Position numbers and translations under genes: made by a program
The notes under the pieces: model-generated
Databases searched by the model: none
What the model was told of the DNA's origin: nothing
The model's input: the letters and a program-made list of their open reading frames with translations, nothing else
NCBI RefSeq assembly: GCF_028609865.1
Contig: NZ_CP063194.1
Coordinates: 1,984,001 to 2,048,000, forward strand
Origin: Corynebacterium jeddahense
Lineage (GTDB): Bacteria; Actinomycetota; Actinomycetes; Mycobacteriales; Mycobacteriaceae
Length of the DNA stretch: 64,000 bases
Reading direction: 5' to 3'
Part shown: positions 54,505 through 62,657 of the stretch, one piece after another
Numbering within the stretch: position 1 is the first letter of the stretch
How the letters are laid out: every line of letters begins with the position of its first letter

Positions 54505-55218
54505 GTGGCTGCAAGTGGCGAGCGCTCTTCCCAACCGCTCTTGTCGTCCATCCTGGACACCCTTGGCGAAGAAATCGTCTCGGGCGAGATGCCGGAGGGC
54601 CACACATTTACCTTGCACGACCTGTCCGAGCGCTTCGACATCTCCCGCACCGTCGCGCGCGAGGCCATGCGCGCGCTCGAGCAGCTTGGCCTCGTCTCTT
54701 CCTCCCGCCGCGTCGGGCTGCGCGTGCTGCCGCAGAGCGAGTGGAACGTCTTCGACCACTCCGTCATCTCGTGGCGTTTGCGTAGCGACGAGCAACGTCC
54801 CGCCCAACTCGCTTCCCTCAGGGAGCTGCGCGACGCCATCGAGCCCGGCGCCGCCCGCCTCGCGGCGACGAACGCCACCGATGCGGAGGCCCGCGAGCTT
54901 GTCGGCCTGGCCCAGCGCATCGTCGAGCTCGCCGGCGAAGACCAGGGCAACTCGGACGCCTTCCAGGAGGCGGACCTCGCGTTCCACGCGCTCGTGCTGC
55001 GCGCCTCGCGCAACGAGATGTTCGAGCAGCTCACCGAGCCGATCATGGACATCATGCGCGGCCGCGCGCTCTACGGGATCATGCCGGACGACCCGCACGT
55101 GGACACGATGAAGATCCACGCCGAGCTGGCGGACGCCGTCGTCAAGCACGATGCGAACCGCGCGGAGGACGCCTCCCGACGCCTCCTGCGCGGCGTGAAC
55201 GACTTCATGGAGATCTAG
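54505..55218 (+). CDS. GntR-family regulator, FadR subfamily
   Basis: This 237-aa regulator has an N-terminal winged helix (FTLHDLSERFDISRTVAREA, then MRALEQLGLVSSSRRVGLRV) and a C-terminal FCD ligand domain with metal-binding His and Asp residues (EADLAFHALVLRASRN near 160, HAELADAVVKHDANRAED near 205). It resembles the corynebacterial gluconate regulators GntR1/GntR2, an assignment from overall sequence memory only. GTG 54505 has AAGGAGG upstream. It sits between nrdF and nrdE, probably with an unrelated sugar-acid role. Confidence 0.85.
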   Translation: MAASGERSSQPLLSSILDTLGEEIVSGEMPEGHTFTLHDLSERFDISRTVAREAMRALEQLGLVSSSRRVGLRVLPQSEWNVFDHSVISWRLRSDEQRPAQLASLRELRDAIEPGAARLAATNATDAEARELVGLAQRIVELAGEDQGNSDAFQEADLAFHALVLRASRNEMFEQLTEPIMDIMRGRALYGIMPDDPHVDTMKIHAELADAVVKHDANRAEDASRRLLRGVNDFMEI

Positions 55219-55223
55219 GCCCG

Positions 55224-57398
55224 CTAGAGCATGCAGGACACGCAGCCCTCGATCTCCGTGCCCTCGAGCGCCATCTGGCGCAGGCGGATGTAGTAGAGCG
55301 TCTTCACGCCCTTCTTCCACGCGTAGATCTGCGCCTTGTTGATGTCGCGGGTGGTCACCGTGTCCTTGAAAAAGAGGGTGAGCGACAGGCCCTGGTCGAC
55401 GTAGCGCGTGGCCACGGCGTAGGTGTCGATGATCTTCTCGTAGCCGATCTCGTAGGCGTCCTTGAAGTACTCGATGTTCTCGTTGTCCATGTGCGGCGCC
55501 GGGTAGTAGACGCGGCCGATCTTGCCTTCCTTGCGGATCTCGATCTTCGAGGCGATCGGGTGGATCGAGGACGTCGAGTTGTTGATGTAGCTGATCGAGC
55601 CGGTCGGCGGCACCGCCTGGAGGTAGCGGTTGTAGATGCCGTCGCGGGCGACGTCCGCCTTGAGCTGCGCCCACTCCTCCGCCGTCGGCACCGCGATGTC
55701 GGCGGCGTCGAACAGCGCCTTGACCTTCTCCGTCTTCGGCTGGAAGTCCGCCGCGTCGTAGCGGTCGAAGAACTCGCCGCTGGCGTACTCGGACTTGTCA
55801 AAGTCGGCGAACGCCCGGCCTTTCTCCACCGCGATCGCGTGGGAGGCGCGGATGCACTGGTACATCACCGCGGCGAAGTAGGCGTTGGTGAAGTCGAGGC
55901 CCTCCTCCGAGCCGTACTCGATGTGCTCGCGGCCGAGGTAGCCATGCAAGTTCATCTGCCCCAGCCCGATGGCGTGGGATGCGTCGTTGCCGTCGCGCAC
56001 CGGGGGCACCGACTCGATGGAGGTCTTGTCCGCTACCGAGGTCAACGCGCGGATGGCCGTCTCCACCGTGCGGGCGAAGTTGTCCGAATCCATCGTCATC
56101 GCGATGTTCAGCGAGCCCAGGTTGCAGGAGATGTCGTGGCCAACCTCGGCGTAGGTGAGGTCCTCGTTGAGCGTCGACGGGGAGTTGACCTGCAGGATCT
56201 CCGAGCACAGGTTGGACATGTTGATCCGGCCCGTCTTCACCGGGTTCGCGCGGTTCGCCGTGTCCTCGAACATGATGTACGGGTAGCCGGACTCGAACTG
56301 GATCTCCGCGATGGTCTGGAAGAACACGCGGGCGTTGATCTTCGACTTGCGGATGCGCGGGTCCTCCACCATCTCGGCGTACTTCTCCGTGATGGAGATG
56401 TCCGCGAACGGCACGCCGTAGACCCGCTCGACGTCGTATGGGGAGAACAGGTACATGTCGTCGTTACGCTTCGCGAGCTCGAAGGTGATGTCCGGGATGA
56501 CCACGCCGAGCGAGAGCGTCTTGATGCGCACCTTCTCGTCCGCGTTCTCGCGCTTCGTGTCCAAGAAGCGCATGATGTCCGGGTGGTGGGCGTTGAGGTA
56601 CACCGCGCCCGCGCCCTGGCGCGCGCCGAGCTGGTTGGCGTAGGAGAACGAGTCCTCGAGCAGCTTCATCACCGGGATGACGCCGGACGACTGGTTCTCG
56701 ATGTGCTTAATCGGCGCGCCCGACTCGCGGATGTTGGACAGCAGCAACGCCACGCCACCGCCGCGCTTTGACAGCTGCAGCGAGGAGTTGATGGCGCGGC
56801 CGATGGACTCCATGTTGTCCTCGACGCGCAGCAGGAAGCAGCTCACGAGCTCGCCGCGCTGCGCCTTGCCGGCGTTGAGGAACGTCGGGGTCGCTGGCTG
56901 GAAGCGGCCGGTCATGATCTCGTCGACGAGCGCGCTCGCGAGGTCCTCGTTGCCGTCGGCGAGGAAGAGCGACGTCATGGCCACGCGGTCCTCGAAGCGC
57001 TCGAGGTAGCGGCGCCCGTCGAACGTCTTCAGCGTGTAGGACGTGTAGTACTTGTACGCGCCGAGGAAAGACTTGAAGCGGAACTTGTAGGAGTACGCGC
57101 GCTTGAACGTGTCCTTAATAAAGGACCACTCGTACTTCGCAATCGTCTCCGGCTCGTAGTACTTGTGCTCCACGAGATAATCGATCTTCTCTTCCAGGTC
57201 GTGGAAGTAGACCGTGTTCTGGTTGACGTGTTGCAGGAAGAACTGGTTCGCCGCCTCGCGGTCTTTGTCGAACTGGATCTGCCCGTTCTCGTCGTACAGA
57301 TTCAGCAGCGCGTTGAGCGCGTGGTAGTCCAGCTGGTCGTGCTCGTTCACCGGCTCCGGGACGTTCTTGCCCAGCTTCTCAGGGGTCGGGGTGCTCAC
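55224..57398 (-). CDS. nrdE: Class Ib ribonucleotide reductase alpha subunit
   Basis: This 724-aa catalytic subunit reduces ribonucleoside diphosphates. The active-site Cys pair and loop appear as [18 protein letters not shown] near 188, [13 protein letters not shown] near 395, and the C-terminal redox pair CVSC near 721 receives electrons from Nrd[21 protein letters not shown] and [17 protein letters not shown] are conserved. It lacks the ATP-cone found in NrdA. The GTG start at 57398 overlaps the nrdI stop as GTGA. Confidence 0.97.
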   Translation of the reverse strand: MSTPTPEKLGKNVPEPVNEHDQLDYHALNALLNLYDENGQIQFDKDREAANQFFLQHVNQNTVYFHDLEEKIDYLVEHKYYEPETIAKYEWSFIKDTFKRAYSYKFRFKSFLGAYKYYTSYTLKTFDGRRYLERFEDRVAMTSLFLADGNEDLASALVDEIMTGRFQPATPTFLNAGKAQRGELVSCFLLRVEDNMESIGRAINSSLQLSKRGGGVALLLSNIRESGAPIKHIENQSSGVIPVMKLLEDSFSYANQLGARQGAGAVYLNAHHPDIMRFLDTKRENADEKVRIKTLSLGVVIPDITFELAKRNDDMYLFSPYDVERVYGVPFADISITEKYAEMVEDPRIRKSKINARVFFQTIAEIQFESGYPYIMFEDTANRANPVKTGRINMSNLCSEILQVNSPSTLNEDLTYAEVGHDISCNLGSLNIAMTMDSDNFARTVETAIRALTSVADKTSIESVPPVRDGNDASHAIGLGQMNLHGYLGREHIEYGSEEGLDFTNAYFAAVMYQCIRASHAIAVEKGRAFADFDKSEYASGEFFDRYDAADFQPKTEKVKALFDAADIAVPTAEEWAQLKADVARDGIYNRYLQAVPPTGSISYINNSTSSIHPIASKIEIRKEGKIGRVYYPAPHMDNENIEYFKDAYEIGYEKIIDTYAVATRYVDQGLSLTLFFKDTVTTRDINKAQIYAWKKGVKTLYYIRLRQMALEGTEIEGCVSCML

Positions 57399-57934
57399 TT
57401 CTCGTCCTTCGATCTGTTGTATTTTCCTGCGTATTTCTCGCGCAAGGCCGCGAGTCGCCCGGACTCATCCGAGGCACATTGCGTATCGACGACCTCCGGC
57501 CCCCCACGCAACCCCAACCGCCCAGCGTGCTGGATGAGTTGGCCGCGTACGTTCGCAACGTCCTCGGCCGAGCCCATGAGCTCAAACCTGTACAGGTACG
57601 GGACCTTACATTTGTCGGCGATAACCTTCCCGGCGAGACAGTAATCCGCCCCGAAGTTCGAGTTCCCCGCCGCGATGACCCCGCGGATGAGCCCCCGGTT
57701 GCCCTCGTGGTTGAGGAAGCGGACGACCTGCCCCGGCACCGGCCGCGAGTTCGTCGCGGACCCGCCGGCCACGCTCGCCCCTCCCCCGTAGGTGGGGCAG
57801 ACGAGCACATACGGCTCGTCCACCGTGAGGTCGGGGTCGGCCTTGCGCAGCGGGATGCGCTGGGCGGGGAGGCCGAGCTTCTCCACGAACCGCTTCGTGT
57901 TCTCCGTCGCGGAGGAGAAGTAGACCACCAGCAT
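57395..57934 (-). CDS. nrdI: NrdI flavodoxin-like protein
   Basis: This 179-aa flavoprotein supplies the oxidant that assembles the Mn-tyrosyl radical in NrdF. FMN-binding loops are [19 protein letters not shown] at the N terminus, [12 protein letters not shown] near 48, and [17 protein letters not shown] near 86. It is a little longer than most NrdI proteins because of the C-terminal [17 protein letters not shown] segment. It is translationally coupled to nrdE. A large inverted repeat lies between nrdH and this gene. Confidence 0.95.
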   Translation of the reverse strand: MLVVYFSSATENTKRFVEKLGLPAQRIPLRKADPDLTVDEPYVLVCPTYGGGASVAGGSATNSRPVPGQVVRFLNHEGNRGLIRGVIAAGNSNFGADYCLAGKVIADKCKVPYLYRFELMGSAEDVANVRGQLIQHAGRLGLRGGPEVVDTQCASDESGRLAALREKYAGKYNRSKDEK

Positions 57935-57998
57935 GGCCGCCGCCTTTCGTTGATTGTTGGGCCCGCCCAGCCCGCTCGTGGCCCGCCCCTGGGCCCAA

Positions 57999-58064
57999 AT
58001 CCAGCTACTAGGACCCAGCTATTCGCCGGATTTTGGGCGGTTAGCTGGTTCTTACTAGCTGGAT
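57999..58064 (-). promoter_or_regulatory. 66-bp imperfect inverted repeat between nrdH and nrdI
   Basis: The 23-bp arms 57999-58021 and 58042-58064 pair at 20 of 23 positions and each holds two CCAGCTA-type blocks. CCCAAATCC (57994-58002) can alternatively pair with GGATTTTGGG (58028-58037), which would exclude part of the large stem. This could attenuate or balance nrdH against nrdIE expression. Confidence 0.5.
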
Positions 58065-58115
58065 CCGCGGAATGGAGAGAGAGCTGGGATGAAGGGGACA
58101 GGCCGGGCCAGCCGC

Positions 58116-58349
58116 CTACGCGACGGACGCCGCGAGCCCCTTGATGCGGTCCGGACGGAAGCCCGACCAGTGCTCGCCATTCGCCTCGACGACCGGGGCC
58201 TGGACGTAGCCGAGGGCCATGACGTAGTCGCGGGCCTCGTCGTCCATGGAGATGTCCACCGTGGTGAACTCCAGGCCGGCTCTGGTGAGGGCCTTCTCGG
58301 TTGCCTTGCACTGCATGCAGGCCGGCTTACTGTAAACGGTGATCGCCAT
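58116..58349 (-). CDS. nrdH: NrdH redoxin
   Basis: This 77-aa glutaredoxin-like protein with thioredoxin-like behaviour passes electrons to NrdE. The redox motif is CMQC in VYSKPACMQCKATEKAL, and the C terminal WSGFRPDRIKGLA is the NrdH-specific signature. It is the first gene of nrdHIE; an NrdR-like palindrome lies about 120 bp upstream. AGAGCCCGAGA precedes the ATG. Confidence 0.95.
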   Translation of the reverse strand: MAITVYSKPACMQCKATEKALTRAGLEFTTVDISMDDEARDYVMALGYVQAPVVEANGEHWSGFRPDRIKGLAASVA

Positions 58350-58469
58350 GATTCTCGGGCTCTTTCTACGGTCTCAAACGGGCATCGGGGGTGAGTTTCT
58401 GCGACTTCCCCGGCTCCCCCGGGGCAACACCAGAAGACACTATACCTTGGGGGAAAGTTCGGCAACCAC

Positions 58470-58486
58470 CACTACATATAGTAGTT
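58470..58486. promoter_or_regulatory. NrdR-box-like palindrome upstream of nrdH
   Basis: ACTAC-ATATA-GTAGT at 58471-58485 is a perfect 5-bp-arm palindrome with an AT core and matches the NrdR-box form (CACTATATATAGTG-like). A weaker partner, CCACATGTAGTT, lies near 58525-58536, about five helical turns away. NrdR represses nrd operons when dATP is high. The 320-bp gap between nrdH and rpmJ otherwise holds only the rpmJ terminator. Confidence 0.55.
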
Positions 58487-58624
58487 ACAGGGGTGGTATT
58501 CCCAGGATAGGGGGAGCGAATCACCCACATGTAGTTCACAACTGCCCCAAACCTGGACGCCCGCATGCTCCCACGCGTGTAATTCTTAGGAAAATTTTTG
58601 GCCGACAGGTGCGCGTCGATACGC

Positions 58625-58657
58625 AAAAGGCCCCGCCACCACGCGGTGACGGGGCCT
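58625..58657 (-). terminator. Terminator of rpmJ
   Basis: On the minus strand AGGCCCCG/CGGGGCCT with a further CACC/GGTG stem and loop is followed by TTTT, 12 bp after the rpmJ stop. A CGTCGATACGC copy abuts it. Confidence 0.85.
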
Positions 58658-58669
58658 GGATCGGCGCGA

Positions 58670-58792
58670 CTAGCCCTGGCGAGCCTTGAAGCGGGGATCC
58701 TTCTTGTTGATCACGTAAACCTTGCCGTGGCGGCGCACAACCTGAGCGCCCGGCTTGTTCTTCAGCGACCGAAGCGACTTGCGGACCTTCAT
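58670..58792 (-). CDS. rpmJ: 50S ribosomal protein L36, zinc-free paralogue
   Basis: This 40-aa protein reads [20 protein letters not shown] and ends [11 protein letters not shown]. It lacks the Cys-Cys-Cys-His zinc ribbon of the standard L36, so it is the C-minus form that replaces the zinc form when zinc is scarce. A stand-alone location away from the ribosomal operons fits this type. AAAGGAG precedes the ATG; the frame is open further upstream but only this part is family sequence. Confidence 0.93.
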   Translation of the reverse strand: MKVRKSLRSLKNKPGAQVVRRHGKVYVINKKDPRFKARQG

Positions 58793-58918
58793 CGGGCGCT
58801 CCTTTCTGCTCGGAATACCTGCAATTAGCGACGCGCGGCGGGCTGCCGGGTCGCAACACGGGGACAAATGTTACACATCGACCGCCCTGAATCAAAAACA
58901 GATCGAAAACAGCCTACG

Positions 58919-59764
58919 ATGAGCGCCATGCACTCCGAGCTGCAATCCGAGATCATCGCCGCTCTCGGCGTCTCCCCGACCGTCGACCCGGCAGCCGAAA
59001 TCGAGCGCCGCGTCGCGTTCCTCGCAGACTACCTCGACGCCACCGGCGCGAAGGGGTTCGTGCTCGGCATCTCCGGCGGCCAGGACTCGACGCTCGCGGG
59101 CAGGCTCGCGCAGCTCGCGGCGGAGCGGCAGCGCGCCGCCGGCCGGGACGCCACCTTCGTCGCGGTGCGCCTCCCCCACGGCGTGCAGGCCGACGAGGAC
59201 GACGCCCAGCTCGCGCTCAGGTTCATCCGCCCCGACGAGACCGCGAACGTGAACATCGAGCCGGCCACCACCGCCATGTCCGCCGCCGTCGCCGAGGCGC
59301 TCGGGCTGGGCGGCCTGGGCGACTTCAACAAGGGCAACGTCAAGGCGCGGATGCGCATGATCGCCCAGTACGCCATCGCGGGCGAGCGCGGCCTGCTCGT
59401 GGTGGGCACGGATCACGCGGCGGAGAACGTCACCGGCTTCTTCACCAAACACGGCGACGGCGCCGCCGACCTCGTGCCGCTCGCCGGGCTGAACAAGCGC
59501 CAGGGTGCCGCACTGCTCGAGCACCTCGGGGCCGACAAGCGGCTGTGGGAGAAGGTGCCCACCGCGGACCTCGAGGAGGACCGCCCGGCGCTGCCCGACG
59601 AGGAGGCGCTCGGCGTCACCTACGCCCAGATCGACGACTACCTCGAGGGCAAGGACGTCCCGCAGGCAGCCGCCGACCGCCTCGAGCACCTCTGGCGCGT
59701 CGGCCAGCACAAGCGCCACCTGCCCCCGGGGCCGAATGACGAGTGGTGGCGCAAGCGCGCCTAG
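58919..59764 (+). CDS. nadE: NAD+ synthetase (ammonia-dependent)
   Basis: This 281-aa enzyme amidates nicotinate adenine dinucleotide to NAD+. The PP-loop [13 protein letters not shown] near residue 50, [15 protein letters not shown] near 87, [14 protein letters not shown] near 140, and [19 protein letters not shown] near 165 are the family motifs. It has no glutaminase domain, so it uses ammonia. ATG 58919 is preferred; ATG 58928 is in frame. The stop overlaps the convergent kinase gene by 4 bp (CTAG). Confidence 0.96.
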   Translation: MSAMHSELQSEIIAALGVSPTVDPAAEIERRVAFLADYLDATGAKGFVLGISGGQDSTLAGRLAQLAAERQRAAGRDATFVAVRLPHGVQADEDDAQLALRFIRPDETANVNIEPATTAMSAAVAEALGLGGLGDFNKGNVKARMRMIAQYAIAGERGLLVVGTDHAAENVTGFFTKHGDGAADLVPLAGLNKRQGAALLEHLGADKRLWEKVPTADLEEDRPALPDEEALGVTYAQIDDYLEGKDVPQAAADRLEHLWRVGQHKRHLPPGPNDEWWRKRA

Positions 59765-60537
59765 CCCACGACCCGCAGCGTCTCCTCCGCCGCGCGCACA
59801 AGCGCCGAGCCGTACGCCGGGCCGTGCGTCCACGCGTGCACCGCGAGCGGGTGCAGCTGGTGCACCGGGATGCGCCGCTGCCAGTCGCGCCCGAGCTCGC
59901 CGCCCGCGGCCACGTACCCGTCCACGATCGCGTCGAAGTGCGGCGCGCCGAACAGCTCGAGCATCGCGATGTCCGTGAGCGGGTGCCCACCGTGCGCCGC
60001 AGGGTCGATGAACCGCGGCCCCTCGGGCGAGAACAGCAGGTTGCCCGCCCACAGGTCGCCGTGGAGGCGCGCAAGGGGGGCGTCCTCGTCCTCGGCGAGG
60101 AGCGCATCACACGCCTGCTTGACGACGTCGATCCCGCCGCGACCGAGGTTGCCGGCCTTCTCGGCGTGCTCCGCGAAGGGCAGCACCCGCTGCTCCACGT
60201 AGAACCGGGCCCACCGCTGCGTCGGCTCGCAGGTCTGCGCGCGCGTGCCGATGAAGTTCGGGCCGTCCCACCCGTCCGCCGGCGCGCCGAACGCGTCCGC
60301 CCCCATCGCGTGGATGGCCGCGAGCTCGCGCCCGGCCTGGCGGGCGGCGTCGACGGTGGGCCGCGCGCTGTCCACCCGCTCGATGGTGAGCGTGTTCGCC
60401 TCCTCGTCGAGGTCGAGGACCTCCACCACCGCGGCGGAGCCCTCCCGCAGCCAGCGCAGGTACGCCGCCTCCGCGGCGGCGGCGCCCGGTGCGCTGCCGT
60501 GCTTGACAAATCCACGTTGTCCAACACCGTCAGACAT
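59761..60537 (-). CDS. Fructosamine kinase family protein
   Basis: This 258-aa protein has a protein-kinase-like fold of the fructosamine/ketosamine-3-kinase family: [15 protein letters not shown] with the catalytic Asp near residue 180, then [18 protein letters not shown] as the metal-binding DPA-type motif near 196, and GREALAAIH-like [15 protein letters not shown] near 72. It phosphorylates glycated amines so that they break down, repairing glycation, or acts on another small molecule. It overlaps the ogt stop by 8 bp, so the two form a repair-themed pair. Confidence 0.82.
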   Translation of the reverse strand: MSDGVGQRGFVKHGSAPGAAAAEAAYLRWLREGSAAVVEVLDLDEEANTLTIERVDSARPTVDAARQAGRELAAIHAMGADAFGAPADGWDGPNFIGTRAQTCEPTQRWARFYVEQRVLPFAEHAEKAGNLGRGGIDVVKQACDALLAEDEDAPLARLHGDLWAGNLLFSPEGPRFIDPAAHGGHPLTDIAMLELFGAPHFDAIVDGYVAAGGELGRDWQRRIPVHQLHPLAVHAWTHGPAYGSALVRAAEETLRVVG

Positions 60538-60964
60538 CAATGCCCTCCAATGCAAGTAGGAACCGTTTCGCGTCCGCGCCGCCGCGGTAGCCGCCGACGG
60601 CCCCGTCGCTGCGCAGCACGCGGTGGCACGGGATGAACAGCGGCAGCGGGTTGTTCGCGCAGGCGCCGCCGACCGCGCGCACCGCGTTCGGGTTGCCCAC
60701 CGCGCGCGCGAGTTCGCGGTAGGTCGCGGTCTCGCCGTACGGCACCTGCATCAGCTCGCGCAGCACCGCCGCGCGGAAGTCGGTGACGCCGCGCAGATCG
60801 AGGGGGACGGAGAACTCCCGGCGCGCGCCGGCGAAGTACTCGGCGAGCTGCTGGGTGGCGAGGGGCGGGTCCGAAGGTGCGTCGATACGCTCGTGCTCGA
60901 AGCACACTCGAGATACGCCCGCCTCGCCGGCGGCGAAGCGAAGGGGTCCAATCGGCGTGTCCAT
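60530..60964 (-). CDS. ogt: Methylated-DNA-protein cysteine methyltransferase
   Basis: This 144-aa suicide enzyme takes the alkyl group from O6-alkylguanine. The acceptor Cys is in LFIPCHRVLRSDGAVGGY near residue 112, the HTH-arginine finger region is VPYGETATYRELARAVGNPN, and ALRAVG-type AVRAVGGACANNPLP precedes the active site. The N-terminal domain is short. ATG 60964 begins conserved sequence; the longer open frame upstream runs through the tRNA-Ala genes. It contains a CGTCGATACGC copy in-frame (reading RIDAPS). Confidence 0.92.
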   Translation of the reverse strand: MDTPIGPLRFAAGEAGVSRVCFEHERIDAPSDPPLATQQLAEYFAGARREFSVPLDLRGVTDFRAAVLRELMQVPYGETATYRELARAVGNPNAVRAVGGACANNPLPLFIPCHRVLRSDGAVGGYRGGADAKRFLLALEGIDV

Positions 60965-60979
60965 GCACCCCACAATACG

Positions 60980-61014
60980 AACACTGCCCGGCGGTGTGCC
61001 GGGCAGTGTTTTCT
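60980..61014 (-). terminator. Terminator after the tRNA-Ala pair
   Basis: A perfect 13-bp stem AACACTGCCCGGC/GCCGGGCAGTGTT with a 5-nt loop lies just after the second tRNA-Ala on the minus strand and just before ogt, isolating the two units. Confidence 0.82.
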
Positions 61015-61017
61015 CGG

Positions 61018-61090
61018 TGGAGCTAACGGGATTCGAACCCGTGACCCCCACACTGCCAGTGTGGTGCGCTACCAGCTGCGCCATAGCCCC
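61018..61090 (-). tRNA. tRNA-Ala (anticodon GGC), copy 1
   Basis: The minus-strand 73-nt cloverleaf has acceptor GGGGCTA/TAGCTCC, D stem GCGC, anticodon stem CCACA/TGTGG with loop CTGGCAG (anticodon GGC), and T loop TTCGAAT. It reads GCC and GCU. It is identical to the second copy 94 bp upstream in transcription order. Confidence 0.95.
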
Positions 61091-61111
61091 AATGCGTATG
61101 AAGTTGTGAAG

Positions 61112-61184
61112 TGGAGCTAACGGGATTCGAACCCGTGACCCCCACACTGCCAGTGTGGTGCGCTACCAGCTGCGCCATAGCCCC
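61112..61184 (-). tRNA. tRNA-Ala (anticodon GGC), copy 2
   Basis: Identical in sequence to 61018-61090, so the two are a recent tandem duplication or a maintained pair. They are transcribed leftward, with a 21-bp spacer, and end at the terminator at 60980-61014. Confidence 0.95.
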
Positions 61185-61301
61185 GTTGGATAACTCACGT
61201 AAATATACAGCCGGGCTCGCGGGCCTCCAAACCCCCAGGTTGCCCCGATACAACACCGCTTCCCGCCAATCACGGCGGAAAGCGGTCGGGGGTGCGGCGG
61301 C

Positions 61302-62036
61302 TTAGAGCTGGGAGAGGGTCTCCGGCCAGTCGTCGCGGTTGCCCTGGATCTTCTCAATGTCCTTGCCGTCGACGAGGACGCGCGGGGTCCAGGCCTCGCC
61401 GGTCTTGTCCTCCTGGTACTTGCGGTTGTTGTCGCCCATGCGCTTCGCGGTGTCGGTGTACTTGCCGTCGCGGATGTCCTGGACTGCCTCCTTGGACGCG
61501 CCGTAGCCGGCGACGAGGTCGGCGAAGCCGTCGTTGTCGTACTTGTTGTACGCGGTCTGCTGCTCGCGGAAGAGGTAGTCGCGCATGGTGAACGCCTGGG
61601 CGATGTCGTTGTGCGCGAAGAGCGCGAGCTCGGCGGCCAGCGCGTTCGTGGAGTGGCCGATCTGGCCGTTGTCCAGCGCGGTCATCGGGCGCAGGTCGAC
61701 GGCGATCTCGCCGGCCTTGAGCTTGTCCATCATCGAGTCCTCGGCGACCTTGTATAGATCCGCGCAGTGGGAGCAGGAGAAGTCCTCGAACAGCTCGGCC
61801 TTGTTCGCGTCCTTATTGTCGCCGGTGATGTGGATGATGTCCTCGTCCTCGTTCCAGGACACGTTGAGGCCGGTGACGTCCATGAGGCTCTCGCGCATCG
61901 AGGCGCTGCGGTTGTTGCGGCCGTTGTAGATGATCAGGCCGATCACGAGCAGGGCGATCGCGATAACCGCGACGACGGCCCAGATGAACGCGCTGTTGCC
62001 CTTCTTGTTCGGGTTCTGCACTTTGCGAGTGGTCAC
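61302..62036 (-). CDS. Membrane-anchored DsbA-family thioredoxin-fold protein
   Basis: This about 244-aa protein has one N-terminal membrane helix (FIWAVVAVIAIALLVIGLII, about 18-37) and an exported thioredoxin fold with the redox motif CSHC in FEDFSCSHCADLYKVAED near residue 90 and the cis-Pro segment AWTPRVLVDGKDI near 215. It likely forms disulfides in exported proteins. GTG 62036 is chosen because AGGAG lies 7 nt upstream; a GTG at 62063 is in frame but lacks a site. The MauE-like gene precedes it, suggesting an electron-transfer pair. Confidence 0.85.
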   Translation of the reverse strand: MTTRKVQNPNKKGNSAFIWAVVAVIAIALLVIGLIIYNGRNNRSASMRESLMDVTGLNVSWNEDEDIIHITGDNKDANKAELFEDFSCSHCADLYKVAEDSMMDKLKAGEIAVDLRPMTALDNGQIGHSTNALAAELALFAHNDIAQAFTMRDYLFREQQTAYNKYDNDGFADLVAGYGASKEAVQDIRDGKYTDTAKRMGDNNRKYQEDKTGEAWTPRVLVDGKDIEKIQGNRDDWPETLSQL

Positions 62037-62105
62037 TAAAGTCTCCTGGATCGGGCGCTTCACAGCGCGAACTGTTGGACGGGGGTCTTGCGTACCCGCA
62101 AGAGT

Positions 62106-62588
62106 TTAGGGGTAGATGGCAAACTTTTTAAACGGACGCCACATCATGAACGCGGTGATGGCGATGTAGAGCACGTCGCGGGCCACGGTGACCAGCAGGT
62201 TGGTCTCCCCCTCGCCCGCCGCGGACGGGTCGAAGCAGCCGCAGTCGATGACGAGCCCGCGCTGCCACGCCGAGAGCATGCCGATGATGAACAAGCTGAG
62301 CACGATGATGGACACCTTGCCGGACCAGCGCAGCTTGATGCCCAGCAGCAGGAGCAGGCCGCCGGCGATCTCGAGCGGGCCAATGATGTGGGCGAGCAGA
62401 TCCGACCAGTCGGGGGTGAAGATCTGGTACGCCTCGATCGTCTTGGTCACGTCGAGGTGCACGCCGATCTTCGACCACCCCGCGGAGATCCAGATGTACG
62501 CCATGTAAAACCGCGCCAGCGCGGACAGGACGTCCAGCACCAGCGACTTCGTGTTCCGCGTCGGTTCCGCGGTTGTTGATGTGCTCAC
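62106..62588 (-). CDS. MauE/DoxX-family redox-associated membrane protein
   Basis: This 160-aa protein has four membrane helices (LSALARFYMAYIWISAGWSK, IIGPLEIAGGLLLLLGI, VSIIVLSLFIIGMLSAW, VARDVLYIAITAFMMW) and a periplasm-facing Cys-Gly-Cys in VIDCGCFDPSA. MauE proteins of this shape act with thioredoxin-like partners in disulfide chemistry. The DsbA-like gene follows 69 bp downstream, supporting a shared task. The GTG at 62588 starts MSTSTTAEPT. Confidence 0.82.
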   Translation of the reverse strand: MSTSTTAEPTRNTKSLVLDVLSALARFYMAYIWISAGWSKIGVHLDVTKTIEAYQIFTPDWSDLLAHIIGPLEIAGGLLLLLGIKLRWSGKVSIIVLSLFIIGMLSAWQRGLVIDCGCFDPSAAGEGETNLLVTVARDVLYIAITAFMMWRPFKKFAIYP

Positions 62589-62657
62589 CAAAGGCACCTT
62601 AGCGCACCGTCCAGCCGGCACACACGCGGTGCCAGTGTGTTTTCAACTACTTCCCGG

